Positions 36,126-48,456 of a stretch of DNA of 64,000 bases are shown here, one piece after another (position 1 is the stretch's first letter; the number at the start of each line of letters is the position of its first letter). Source of the stretch: Sphagnum compactum. Lineage: Eukaryota > Bryophyta > Sphagnopsida > Sphagnales. Location: positions 18,592,304-18,656,303 of the forward strand of contig OZ234496.1 in NCBI GenBank assembly GCA_965153455.1. The letters are read 5' to 3'. A program made the translations under genes and the position numbers. A model generated the notes under the pieces. That model was not told the DNA's origin, did not search any database, and saw only the letters and a list, made by a program, of their open reading frames with translations.

Positions 36126-38679
36126 GAAAACAAATTTAGTGTCTTATTACACACACTTTGGGTGTGTAATAGGCGTGAAGAATGTGTAGTAGACGCGCTT
36201 AGGCATATTATTCTGCCTCTTAGTGTGCATTACACGCCCGAAGCATGCATAACAATGTAATTCATGTGGGATGAAAAACAAAAAGTGCGCACATGATTTT
36301 ATCCCAAATTCGATTTTGATTTCATACGTCTCATTATTTACAACGTGCATATTAATGGATGGTGCATTTTTGTACACGTGATTCATCCCATTTGGCTTAT
36401 TATTTGAGCTTTTACGAAGTGTGCACATTGAGCACGTATACTTTTTGCACACGCGGTTTTAACCCAAGTACCTGACTTCCAATCCAACACTTTCTTGTTC
36501 CACCACATGAAATAGTGATGGGGAACATTTTGACAATAGTATATATATATGGGAGTCCCTTGGCAGCTTTGAAACTAATTATTATATATATTTTTATGGA
36601 AATTGTTGAATTATTTTTTTGGTGCACACTACACACAAAACAGGGAAAAAAACAAGATAAAATAAAGTTCTTTAAGTATTATTACTAATCCGTGTTGTTT
36701 GTCCTTGTTAATCCTTCAAGTTTCCAATCTCCTGATCTCTGTCATTGAAGCCAAAGGGGGTACAAGTGCGATGGCTCAATCTTTAGGCAATCAACAATTC
36801 GAGCACAAAATCGGAACAAGCTGATGATGCACAGAGAACACGTGATAACAATTGATCAGTTTTAAGGATGGATAATGTTTAGGTTATCAAAAAATTAGGG
36901 CTTTCAAGATTGATAATGCGCCTAGATGAAAATGTTAACCATCCAGGTAGGTTATAAAATTTCAGATTTTCTATAACCAGTGGTTAGGTTATTTATTGGT
37001 TTTTGAATTCCTGTATAGAAGGCAGGTAGGTTATTTTCCAAGTCTCGAAAAATTCAATAACCACCTGATAAGTTATCAATAACCAGGTTGACAACCGGGT
37101 TGATGACCCGGTCATTTCTCAATAACTAACTGGCCAACACTGTACAAAACCCTGCAAACAGGGAAAACAACAAAGTGTGAGCAAGTTGATGAGCTGAAAA
37201 ACAAAGCTTGGAGAATGAAGCTTTTGAATATAGATCCTACAAACAAATGAGCAAAATTGTTATAAATATGACTAGAAAGTGCATGTGCAAACTAGAGCAT
37301 CCATACATGGATATCTTGTAGTGTAATTTTCTTTGCATCCTTGTGCATTTTAATGTGTCTCAATTGAAATTGTTTTCGAATTTTATGAAAATGGACTTAA
37401 ACATTTAGTTTCAATCATGAAATTGTTTGAAAACTAATGTCTTATATTGTGGGAGACTTTTCAATGTGCATGGCCTTTAGTGTCACAAACATGAAAAACT
37501 TGCAAATTCATCACAATTGTAGTTTGCAATTAAATAACAACATTTTGTCCCCGAAATGTTACTAGTAATTCAAAATAAGGCTTCCAAATCATTTCCACAT
37601 GATTTGAAACTTTGAAGGACTTTCAAAACCACTAGAATTAAAGAAAAACAACAAAGTTTTTTTTTTATCACTTTCAATATCTATGGAATCTATGCATGAA
37701 TCTTGAGCTTGAAATGTCTCTTGTTCCCCATCCCATGTTCATGAAAATCACTCCCAACTATTTCTTGTCAATTATTAGTCAGAAACATTATATACTAGGA
37801 TGTGATAAAGGGTTGTACTTTTTTCTTTTTGGAAAAGATTATTTTTTGTCCCCAAGTTTAGAAATTTAACTTTCCAAGGAATTTGCATTCTTGGCATTGT
37901 CAAAATACACAACCAAAAAACATTGTTACAAATTCTAAATTTGTCAAAAATGAAACCATTCTAATTTCAAGTTTCCTTGAAATTTTGTAAAATATTAATC
38001 AAGTCACATCCAAATTTTGAAAATGTTTTTAATATATAGAAAATCAATGTGTTTTATATTACAACACCATATTTTTAGTTCTCCTATCTTCTAGGCATGG
38101 GATAGTTGCAGACTATAATGTTCATAAAATCATGGGATTAGAATTTTTTTTGCACTTTTAGAAGTTAAAGTGTACTATGCCAGCCTTTATTATAATAATT
38201 ATCCTAGAAGAACTCAATCTAATTATTCTAACTACATTTACCTTTGAAAAGGGGAAAAAACCAAAATTAAAACAATATAAACTTGATATTGTATTTGTGA
38301 GTTTCAGCCTCTTATCATATTTGTGCTAATGTGTGTAGTAGCTTTTATGTTTGTTGGGACCTGCCCCTACAGGGACAGGGACTATCACATTGGATCCAAC
38401 TTTTTTGGAAGTTTTACATTATTAGAACTGATTTCACATTAGGGGAATTGGTCTTTTTGGTGAAGTCTTTTTGGTGAAAGTGTTCGGACTATTTAGATTG
38501 GAATGGATTTTTTTGGTATTTGGAGTGTGGACACAGTAGATAGATGTACAACATCTTATCTATTAGCAGTACCACCGTGTTTGTGATGCCTTGTTAAATT
38601 ATGGCACCACTCTTCTATTATTTCGAACAATATTTCCATTGATGATCAAGGTCATGCATGATCGAAGACTTGATCACAA
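36126..38679. other. Intergenic DNA, nothing recognised
   Basis: The stretch 36880-37140 repeats 'ggttatnaataacc'-type words. The rest is AT-rich without coding similarity. Confidence 0.4.
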
Positions 38680-38681
38680 TA

Positions 38682-39058
38682 TAGTTATCTGTAAAGTCAG
38701 GAAAAGACGGCACAGCATTCAGGAACCCCCTGTTTGGTCACATAGGGGATGAGATTTCAAAAAACAAGGAAGAAAAGTACACTGGGCTTCAGGGGGGCAT
38801 GAAACTCAGTTTAGCAGTAAATTTGGTGCTAAACTGAGTTTGCACTATCATTCTTTTCCTGAACGCCTTCAACCAATCACTGCTCCTGCTATGTGTACTG
38901 TAGCTATAAATGTTCTCGTGCATTTAATCCTGAGTCTCAGTATTTCATACCCTTATTTAATAAATTTCATTACTTTGCAGACAACACCCAGGAGGGGGTG
39001 AAGCATCAAATGAGGGGTGCAACTCACGTCCAAGAGGGCATGACTTTACGGATAACTC
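38682..39058 (+). mobile_element. MITE family S, copy B, TA duplication
   Basis: The left end is TAGTTATCTGTAAAGTCA and the reverse complement of the right end is GAGTTATCCGTAAAGTCA. TA flanks both (38680-38681 and 39059-39060). Inside is a fold-back (aaactcagtttagca / tgctaaactgagttt). Copy C (53848-54202) is on the other strand. No coding capacity; a TA duplication suggests a Tc1/mariner relation. Confidence 0.75.
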
Positions 39059-39347
39059 TAATATCTTGAGAGATTTTGGAACATCTTTGCATTTTCGTAT
39101 GACCCCTTGGTGTTCCCCGAGTCATTCTCTGCACCCCCAACATGGCGTGGTAGTGTTCCTGAGGACCCATACGAGGTCCAGTGGTATCAGGTCTCAGGTA
39201 ACAGACCTCACGTAATACTAACCTCATATTAGTTTTATATCTGTTTCAATATCATGTATATACCTGCCTTATACCAGACAAAAATAAGTCTTGAACCTTA
39301 TATCAAGACCAGGTTTGTGTGAAAGTTTGAAAATGTCATGGGTATAA

Positions 39348-39718
39348 GGGCATCTCCAGCGGTGCTGAGTATGTGACCCTGCAAAATTATTTTTCACATC
39401 CAAGTTTAGTTATTTACCTTTTTACAACCCCACCAATAAAACTGAAACTGTGATAGGTGGGAGAGCAAATGAGTGGGGGACCATTAATAGCAATCCACCT
39501 GGACCAATCAGTACAATAGGCCAATCAAAAACTCTGATCAGTAGTCAGATTGTATTTAGTACACTAGATTCTGCAAGTGCACACTGTTGCTGCGCCATGG
39601 CAAACTGTCCAATTATGCTATCCAAAACCATTTTCCTGATACAAACCGGCATGTTTTGACTTTTCTTCAACCAATTTTACCGTGCAGGATCACATACTGA
39701 GCATCATTGGAGATGCTC
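39348..39718. mobile_element. MITE family G, GAGCATCTCCA ends, TSD TAA
   Basis: The left end is GGGCATCTCCAGCGGTGCTG. The reverse complement of the right end is GAGCATCTCCAATGATGCTC, and the similarity continues through 'agtatgtgaycctgca', so the TIRs are about 36 bp. TAA flanks both ends (39345-39347, 39719-39721). TIRs with a TAA/TTA duplication fit the PIF/Harbinger (Tourist-like) group. No transposase is present. Confidence 0.85.
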
Positions 39719-40273
39719 TAACCAGCACCAAGTTGGTATAGTTTTCTTATCCAACGAGTGAGGGCAACCCGTGGCTACGCCACTCCAGCCACCCGTGGCA
39801 CCTCGCCCGGGCGCCCGCAGCGGCTGCCCTGGCCTCTCCTACCTACCTTCTTACCTACCTACCTACTTACCTTGACTTCTCACCCTGCTTTGTTGAAGAA
39901 AAAGGGCTTTGTGGGGTTTTTTTTTTTTTTTTTTTCTATTGTGTCATTTTGACTCCTTGATTCTAACTTAGGTGCTGCTCAAGGCAAGCCAATTTCATTC
40001 AAGTGGGATCCACAGTACTCTCCACTGAAGGCAGTCTTCTGAAGTTGCTGGCTAAGCTCAACACAAATGAGATTAGTAATAATCTTCACCCGGAACCAGT
40101 TCTTGTCATGTCACGGACGGACAGACAGACCAAGCAAGTCTTGGAAATAGCTGCTGACGGGTTTCATGGTTGGGTATGAGTAGGGTGCCCACATGACTGA
40201 CATTTTGCTTTGAAAAATATTTGTAATCAGCTTGTCAATATCTGCTGACTCTTCAAAGTTTCAAGGAGGGATC
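39719..40273. other. G+C-richer stretch, one splice-bounded open frame of doubtful status
   Basis: 39757-39835 is unusually G+C-rich. An open frame of about 68 codons runs from an AG at 39970-39971 to a GT at about 40175 on the plus strand (ANFIQVGSTVLSTEGSLLK). I recognise no family and no partner exon, so I do not call it a gene. CTAC- and GACA-type simple repeats occur at 39838-39870 and 40115-40130. Confidence 0.3.
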
Positions 40274-40374
40274 CAACTTTGCATATTCCTTTATGAGTTC
40301 AAAGTGTTGGAGCAAAGTCTCCTGAATGATCTTCTCTCCAACACTTTGAACTCATAAAGGCATATGCAAAGTTG
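40274..40374. ncRNA. Candidate long hairpin: 39-bp arms, 23-nt loop
   Basis: The arms at 40274-40312 and 40336-40374 are complementary over 39 bp, with one mismatch (TATTCC against TATGCC). The 23-nt loop is 40313-40335. An RNA from either strand would form a stem of miRNA or siRNA precursor size. I recognise no known miRNA in the arms. It borders the kinase fragment directly, and the minus-strand frame of that fragment runs to a stop inside the right arm. A tiny palindromic insertion is the other explanation. Confidence 0.5.
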
Positions 40375-40792
40375 ATGTAGCTTTGTTGAAGTCCATAGCT
40401 AACGCCTCCAAATTGGCTGAAGATCCAAATGCTGGAGGTGCGTGCAAACTTGGTACACATCATCATGGATGGCACTTGGGTGAGTAAAAACATTTCTGGA
40501 CACTGACACTTTAAAACTGCCATACCCAAATGAATAGCTAGTTCACTTTGGCATCCCAAGTGGAATTTCTTCAGTTTAGTAAAAGCCTGCATATAGCAAT
40601 GGTTCGTTGCAGGAATGAAATCACAGTGAAAATAGCTCATATTATACAGAGGACTTACTTGAGTTTAGAAAATGGTCGACTGGAAACTTCCTCATCCTGT
40701 GACTGGGGACTGGAACTTGGTGATTTGAGTGCCTCGCCTGGAAGAACCTGTCACCACCAGAAGGAGCACATTCCTTCCCTTCCATCAGGCTA

Positions 40793-40821
40793 CTACTACT
40801 GCTACTACTACTACTACTATT
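40793..40821. repeat. (CTA)n microsatellite
   Basis: Nearly perfect CTA repeats with one CTG. On the minus strand it encodes a serine run within putative exon 3 of the kinase fragment. Confidence 0.85.
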
Positions 40822-41170
40822 AGTCTTGTGGGCAACAACTCCCTGAATCCAAAAGATCTACACACTGCACATCATCAAGCAAATCTACACAGAAATCTAT
40901 CAATCAAAGCAGAGACCAAGAAGAATAAACACAAGTTTACATACATGAACTGCACGCACATGGAAAGTTGGCCGATTCTCTGGATCCTTTGCATTTTGGA
41001 GCAAGGACTTGTGGGTTAACACATCTTCTGCTCTCTCTGCGTTTACATCCAACGCATATCTGCAGGAGGGCATACAGCAGCAAGAGTGTAGCAGTGATTG
41101 CTTGGTTCTCGTGAGCAACAACAATGACACCCACCACTACACCCAAGCTCTCCAAAATGTAACCCTATAC

Positions 41171-41173
<3 letters not shown>

Positions 41174-41224
<51 letters not shown>
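41174..41224. repeat. (CT)n microsatellite
   Basis: About 25 uninterrupted CT units. Shorter CT and GT runs follow at 41270-41300 and 41334-41351. It lies in the first intron of the kinase fragment as modelled. Confidence 0.95.
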
Positions 41225-41227
<3 letters not shown>

Positions 41228-41606
41228 AATTTCCACCCATCCAAGATATTCACACACGCGCGCACACACTGTGTGTGTGTCTCTCTCTCTTTCTCTCTCT
41301 GAATTTCCACCCACCCAAGATCTTCACACATCCCCTCTCTCTCTCTGTGTCTGTAACCTTGAATTTCTAGCAGGCACCCAAGATCTTAACACATGCGAAT
41401 TTGCAAAGGGAACCCAGAAAGGGCGGCGGCAGAAACAGGAAGGAAGAGAGAACCCAGACCTGGTAGGAAGCTGATTGAAATGCGCAAGAAGCTCGTCCGC
41501 GAAACCGGGTTGGTCCGCCACCGGATTCCCCCTCTTCTTCAACGCTGATCACATCTAGATAAAATTGTTGCGGTCGCCATTCGTCGTCGTCGTCCTCCTC
41601 TTCCAT

Positions 41607-44600
41607 CTAGGGACTTCGATTTCAACACCTGGTCCTATCCGTCCGTCGAGGTCCTGAAACCAAGATCGGCACCTGGATGGACAGACAGACGGACAAACGG
41701 ACAGACACACTATTGTAATTATATATAAGATACCAGGACCTGGCCGGTATGCTCAAAATTAGATACTAGACCAACACTCGTCTTTTAGGATCGTTAAATT
41801 GCTGTCAATAACTACCCTAATAATACCTGCAAATGGGTTTACAACCCCTGTACAATACACTTTTGGATTATATGTAGGTATATAATGGCCCAGGGTAGAG
41901 GTCTGAGGCATTCCTGAAATGAGAGGCCTAGGATGAGGAATTATGTGACCCAACACCCAATAATGCAGCATCCACTGGGGCAATGGCATTCAGATATGTA
42001 GTTGTTACCTTTTTGGAACATGTCTAAGTTTTTGTCTTTTCTTTATCTTTTGTGTTCAGGTGTATTTTAGTTGATATAGGTGGTCACTTTATACCGGTTG
42101 TTTTGTGTTAGTAACTAGAAACAATTCAATTTTCAGCTATGCATCTGTAGGTAGAATCCAAGAGTCCAGTTTTATAGTTCCGATTTGTTGAGTGTGATGG
42201 CCATGGATTGTCTCTTGGAGGCTGTGGTAAATTGTTCAGAAAGTCCTCATCAAACATACAAATCATCATCACATAGATTTTGTAATCCTACAAATGGTTC
42301 CTTGTTGCCCAATATCCAACTTGTACTTAATTTTCTTCATCGATGGACTTCATTTCTTTCTTCCCGACAACAGGGTACAGGCTAAGTCTTGAGGAGTTCG
42401 ACAAACCATGTGTGTTACTTTTTTCAAAATGGAACAAAATAATTGAAAGTGGAGAACTTATGCAAAAAACTCACAGCACCACAAAATAACAACTAATAAT
42501 GTGTGCATGAAAACTCGTAGATTAAATACCCACCTCATTAATAATTAAAACATGGTTTACATTGCATTATAATAATATTTTAACATGTGTAACAACGGCC
42601 ACAGACTTGTTGCATATAATGACAATAGCAATTAGATTTAATATGGAAAGTGGCATTGCTAGGTTGCAGATAGATATTCATAACAATGTACTTGTCAATT
42701 TCTTGCATTTTCTTTCTACATTCCTACAGTGATGCCTTTAGTTACCTAACCCTTTGTAGGATACATTTATAAACTGGGCATCAATTTTTTAGTGTGTTTT
42801 TAAAGTAGTTATTTCACAATAATGTTGTTAGAACAGTTGAAATATCTTTTGTCAAAATATTTTTGTATTGTATAGATAAAACTCATATATGATCACTTGT
42901 GTTTTGCTAACAAGTTCATGTTACATCTAAGTTTAACTTGTCTCCCATTACAATGGCCACGAATGACATGGCAATGTAGAATATGTTTTTGTTAACACAT
43001 AATATTCTACCACATAAGACATGTATGAACCTAAGGGCATGATTCTGAATAAAAGGGGCCAAAAAAGATTTTTTTGCTTCAACACATGGCGCACCAACCT
43101 TGGTAGATTTCTAATTTATGTTGAATTGAACAAAAACATTATTGTCGAATGTCCACGTGACAAATCCACGTGGTAGTGATGACATGTGAGTTATTACAAA
43201 TGTGGTAGGAATATAATTTTCTTCGGGAATATTTTGACATGTCATTAGAATCTATCATGGAATATTCTAATTGACATGGATGGAATATAATTGGAATATG
43301 GCTTCTAGCTCCTCTTCACATGCTCATGCTTGGGCTCACATGCTCACCAAATAGCAATCCCCTATTGGAAGCTACCTTGCACATTTTTCCACTATTTGCA
43401 AACTTGTAAACAAAAGTTATTTGAACATTTTCACATACCAACTTGAATTACAAAAATGAAAATAAGGTCAAGAAGACCCCCATTTTCTTTTTTTCAAAAA
43501 TTAACAATCTCATCATTCTAACATTAGATCATGTCCTAATCAAGGATGTAATGGTTTAAAATTTGTCTTCTTGATGTTATGAAGGACCAAACATATGAAC
43601 TAGCCCCAATGGCCCACCCCAAAAAAAAACAAGTTATGATCGAACTAGTTTGGGCATGTAGTTGTATACCAAATAACTAGTTATTTAAAATACCCATCAT
43701 GACCACAAGAACAACAAAAGAACATTTCGCACTACCTAATCCTTTTTTAATATATTTGATCCACACTTTTGAAAACCTCTAAAATTTCAAACTTGGATTT
43801 GGGTTAATGCAACTTTCATAATAGGTGATTAAAACTCATTAGAATTGCAAACATCCATGAGCACAAAGAGAGTCGTTGTTGAAATCACCCTTTGTAATTA
43901 ATCACTTTTGCTGAAATGAATGGCTACAACTTATAACATACCATAATATAATTGGTTTGAAAAAGACCTTTAAGCTCTAGTCTACAACCTTGACATTTGG
44001 AAACTTTTTTGACATAAGTCTTCAACCACACTTTTGCAAAATGTCAAACGTGGTATTCAAAAAAGATTGTGGTTAACCTTTTCCCTAAGATGCACAAAGT
44101 TAGGAATTGAAGGATTCAACCCCCCATAACAGAATTCCAACCAAGGATTAGAGTTCTTCACATTATGGGAATGAAGATGTACAATATCAACTCCAAGATT
44201 TTGATGGTTTCATTATTGTTCATTGCAAAACACCCGCTAAACATTAAGTTTTCCTAGCTAAACAAGAGCACAAGTTCTCATGCTGAACACGCATACAAAA
44301 GTAAAGTGAGGAGTGCCTTGGAATCTTGAAAAAGTTGACCCATGGTTATTACGAGCTTTGGCCATGGCCTCACACATGAGGAACAATCATTTCAAGTAGC
44401 AAGTTTGATCAATCATCGAAGTTCCAACTCAGTGTGGGGTGAAAAGGAGGGTGTACCCATCAAAAAGTGCTTGCCTCCAGCTATTAACAAAGTAATGTTT
44501 GAAAGGATGTTAAAAGGGTTGCATTTTTAAATTCGTCTCCTTCCTTCATAAATCAAGCTTTCGAAGTAAGTGACATCAATATGTAGGATGCATGTTGGGA

Positions 44601-47600
44601 ACATAGATGGTGGGGACAACAACTCACCAAATAGGCTTTAGAAAAAAACCCATGTTATCAAAGATATTCGGATGTTAATAGTGGTTCTTCCAAAAGGGAA
44701 TTCATTCGGTGCTACATTCCAAGCCTCCCTTCAAAGACCATTATCCTTAAGGTTTGATGATTGTGCCCAAAACACTCTAAATGGGGGAGCTTGAATGTTC
44801 TTCTAGATGAGGTTGTACAGCTTTTGGTGTCACCAAATTACATAACCACTATTGATCATGCTTCAAAGGAGAATTTCAACCCTAAAACAACCACTAAAGC
44901 TTAGTAGATAATAGAAGGGGATCCAAAAATAATCCCTTCCACTAACCATGGTTCCTTTGTGTGCACTAAAATTCATTGAAAGATTAGAATGGACATGTGC
45001 AATGCGGGCATTATACAAATCAAACATGTAGTCAATATATAATTGAGAAAAATCTGAGTTTGGACCAAAGTAGGCTTTTTGCACAAAGGTAGCCTACAAC
45101 TGAAGGGTCTAACACTTCAAGATATTTTTAGCTCCTTCAATAGGATTCATCATTTTATAACCTTTGGGGGTGGAACTCTAACAAGAACATGCAAACGAAT
45201 GAAGCTTAAAAATCTCCCCTCACTATGAGAAAAAGGGGTGTTACTCAATTTTTGAATTGCATTCGACAATTGCAGCTCATTGTATTTATATGTTGTTAGT
45301 GGTAACGGACAAGTTGCATGAGTTGCAACTTTGCAACTCACTATATATACGATGTGCAACTCATTACAACTCAATTACAACTTTGTTAAAACAACTCATT
45401 TGCAATTACTATGCAAACCCATGATGTCATGTTACATCATTAATTATCATCCATCTATTAAGATCTACCACATGGTTCTATGAAGATTTTTGGACCTTCC
45501 ATTATGATTGTTAATGATGGTCGAAATTGTGACATGTGGCACATGTATTTTAATGTGAAAACATAAGAAAATAAGTTTTTTTTATATAGTTTGTAACATT
45601 TGGGATTTGAAGACAAAGCATATGGGTTGAATCTTTTAGTTGTTCTTTAATGACAAATTGAGTTGCAATTGAGTTGTAATTGAGTTGCAGCTATTGGGTA
45701 AACTGGTTGGTGATCGAACACTCAAGCGTTCAGGGTAGGTTGGATCCAAAGGGAGGGTTCCATTGTTTCTAGTGTCTAAAAAAAACTTGAACCCATCTTA
45801 TTGGCACATCTGGAGCACTACAAATCATCAAAAATGGAATAAAATTGAGAAAGTTACAACCTCCCAAAGTAAAGGGGGTTAAGAATTCAAAAAAACAAAC
45901 CACTGAACGTTACAAAGGCTAGTTCCCGAACACCCACAAAATTCTTTGTATGTTTGTTTTGTTGCTATCAAAATTCAAAAATGATTTGTAAAACTTCACA
46001 TGGCACTCCTATAGCACTTTAAATCGATTAAATGAATAGGAAATAAGAAAGTTATGAGGTTTAAAAGTAGGAGGGGTCCGAAGAGGAAAAAAAGGAAAAA
46101 AAATCATTTTGTAAGTTGGAAAGTTTTTTTTTCTTCTTGTTACTTTTTCATTACACCTTTTCCTTGGCACTTCAAAGATGATTTGTAGAGCTTGAGGTAG
46201 CATTCCCATAACATTTTAAATCACTCAAAATGAAACACATATGATGAAGATATAAATGATTGTTTAGTCATAGGCAACTGATAAGTGATGGGCCAGTTTA
46301 CCTTGGAAAGATTTTCCCACATGCTTTGTGCTTGTTTTTTATTATGTAAGTTATACAATTAAATTAGTCATTATATGATAATGAAATATGTGAATTAATT
46401 AATTATTATTTTTAGATAATTTATTATCAAATGATTGATTATCTAAATCCATATAATTAATCATTTATCATTTGAAAATTTGAAATTTTTTTTAGTTATT
46501 TTAATTAATTAATGAAAAATTGTATGAATCAAATTTATTTATAATTCATACTAATTAATTATCAATTTAATTAATTATTTTATAATAATTAAGTAAATTA
46601 CATATTGATCATTAGTTAGTATGTAATAAATTATTTTTAAAAATATTAAATATTAAATTGTATAAAAATCATGAAGGTATAAATAAGCATATCCATATGT
46701 ACATCGAACTGAATTTTTAATATAGTATACAAATTACTTTTAGTTTCACATTTAGATTAATTATATGTATCCAAATGATTAATTAATTAATTAAGATAAT
46801 TAGTGATTTGTTAATTATTGATGAATTAATAATTATATTAAATAATCAATATATTTAATTATGAAATATTTTCAACTTGGATAAATATTTATTTGATTAA
46901 TATTTCATGAATAATTAATATTTTAGTTCATTATAAATTAATTATATGAATTACACTTATTTATTCATATTAATAGTCAAATTATTGAAACAAGAATTTT
47001 TTATAAAGTTTACATATGAATATATGTATCGTTATTGAGTTATAAGTAGTTGTATTATAATCATAACATAGTTGAATAGGGTGCAATCACGGTTGGGGTA
47101 AAATAACAAGAATCATAACATCCATTTATCATGTGTCCTGAGTTTTAAACTAAGGACTTAACAAAATGAATGTTCTAAGATGCTAAACAATGAAAGGGGG
47201 ATATATATGTTTACACTTTCAACCAACAAATGTTATAATGAATGATTCAAATCAATTGAACAAATTTCAAATGTGATGTTCAAATATAAACCAAAAGGAA
47301 TGCAAGATTACTTAGTTCTTCTTGACAATTTTCCACCAAACTTCATTTTGAAATGTACAACTTCTACTTATCTCAAGAAAACGAGGCTGAAAATTTTAAT
47401 TAAAACTTACCATAAACATCCAATGGCAATGTCTAAACACCCACATGTTAAAGCTAGTTATAGAGGAGATAGCCAAATTAAGTTATGAGTCCATTGTTTG
47501 AATCACTAATAGCCATACTATTCTTAGATAAGTCCATATTTGATTCACCACATGGATGATGTTCCTTCATAGTCACCTTCGGTGTGTGCTTTACATATCT

Positions 47601-47826
47601 TAAAGGTATCCTCCATGCCACTGACAAATTTTTATAGATCATTAAAGATGCTAGAATTATAATTTCTTAATAGTTATATAGTCACTTATTTGCACTACCC
47701 TAAGAGTGATGGGGATAGATAGTCATTTGCTTGGGAATTGACATGTCACCATATTAGGAACTAGTAACTACCTTCCAATTTGAAGAAAAAACCTTAAGCA
47801 ACATAAGTACAATTGATATAAACATG
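41607..47826. other. Long intergenic region, no gene recognised
   Basis: 41660-41710 holds GACAGACGGACA-type repeats. Open frames at 42185-42385, 44342-44530 and 44863-45084 (minus) have no family I recognise; the last two may be decayed transposon pieces. 45250-45420 is rich in 'caactcattacaactc'. 46330-47060 is extremely AT-rich with TTAATTA words throughout. No repeat boundaries were found. Confidence 0.4.
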
Positions 47827-48456
47827 ATGGGTCCCAAGTTGAACTTTTTGGTGTACTAGTAAATGGGTGTGCAATTATGCTTTATGGATGAGATGCTCAA
47901 CTCTTGCAAAGAAATCTTATGCCACCAAAACTTGCCACATTTTGTGCAATCAACAAATCAGTTGATTGGCGCATTTCATACCATGGTGGACCCAAGGTTG
48001 AACTTTTTGGCGTACTAGCAAATGGGTGTTCAATTACGCTTTATGGATGAGATGCTCAACTCTTCCAAAGAAATCTTATGCCCCCAAAACTTGCCACATT
48101 TTCTGCAATCAACAAATCGTTTGATTGGCGCATTTCATATCATGGTGGACCCAAGTTTGAACATTTTGTTGTAATGGCAACGTGTGTGGAAGAGCTTATG
48201 GATCAAATGCTCAACACTTGCAAGAAATCTTGTGCCATTACAACTTGGCTGATTTTGTGCAACCAACACTCATTTGATTGGCAAATATTGTAATGTGGTT
48301 GACCAATGATTGAACTTTTTGGTATATTGGCAAGGTGTGCATGCAATCTTGTTTATGGATTAGATGTTCAACGCTTGCAAGAGATCTTATGCTATTACAA
48401 CTTGCAAAACAATTTGCAATCAGCACTTGTTTGATTGGCATCTCATAAAATGGCCT
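47827..48456 (+). repeat. Four tandem copies of a ~156-bp unit
   Basis: Unit starts are at 47827, 47983, 48142 and 48293, giving periods of 156, 159 and 151 bp. Shared words are 'atggtggacccaagtttgaactttttgg', 'tatggatgagatgctcaac', 'cttgcaa(g)aaatctta(t)gc' and 'caatcaacaaatc(g)tttgattggc'. Copies 2 and 3 are the most alike and copy 4 the most diverged. One frame stays open over part of copies 2-3 (48078-48293) but encodes nothing recognisable. Unit length is not a constant multiple of three. Confidence 0.85.

Larger units (their letters stand above)
40375..41606 (-). pseudogene. 5' fragment of a STY8/17/46-like ACT-domain protein kinase
   Basis: These Raf-like Ser/Thr/Tyr kinases phosphorylate chloroplast precursor proteins in the cytosol; the family normally has an N-terminal region, an ACT domain and a kinase domain. 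Here only the N-terminal part is seen, on the minus strand. Exon 1 (41606-41460) starts with ATG and an acidic stretch, and ends DQPGFADELLAHFNQLPTR. Exon 2 (41059-40945) encodes [17 protein letters not shown] to [11 protein letters not shown], a strong family signature that joins exon 1 in phase. A possible exon 3 (40842-40659) is Ser-rich. A last piece carries PPAFGSSANLEALA (about 40440-40400). Exon 1 needs a one-base shift near 41541 to join FYLDVISV to KKRGNP. No ACT or kinase motifs follow, so I read it as a truncated or captured fragment. Minus-strand TATA-like TATATATAA lies near 41725. Confidence 0.75.

Noticed and set aside
39972-40175. Splice-bounded plus-strand open frame (ANFIQVGSTVLSTEGSLLK)
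   Set aside because: No family is recognised and no partner exon was found on either side. I also tested the minus strand for a kinase ACT exon and found only weak word matches with stops.
37140-40273. Search for the ACT and kinase domains of the STY fragment on the minus strand
   Set aside because: No HRDL, DFG or ACT-like blocks were seen; the interval is filled with MITEs and non-coding DNA.
44863-45084. Minus-strand open frame with GRDYFWIPFYYLL
   Set aside because: Some resemblance to plant transposon-derived proteins was felt, but no defined motif could be named, so no feature was called.
46330-47060. Very AT-rich block as a replication origin or matrix attachment region
   Set aside because: Composition alone; no specific motif or structure supports the claim.
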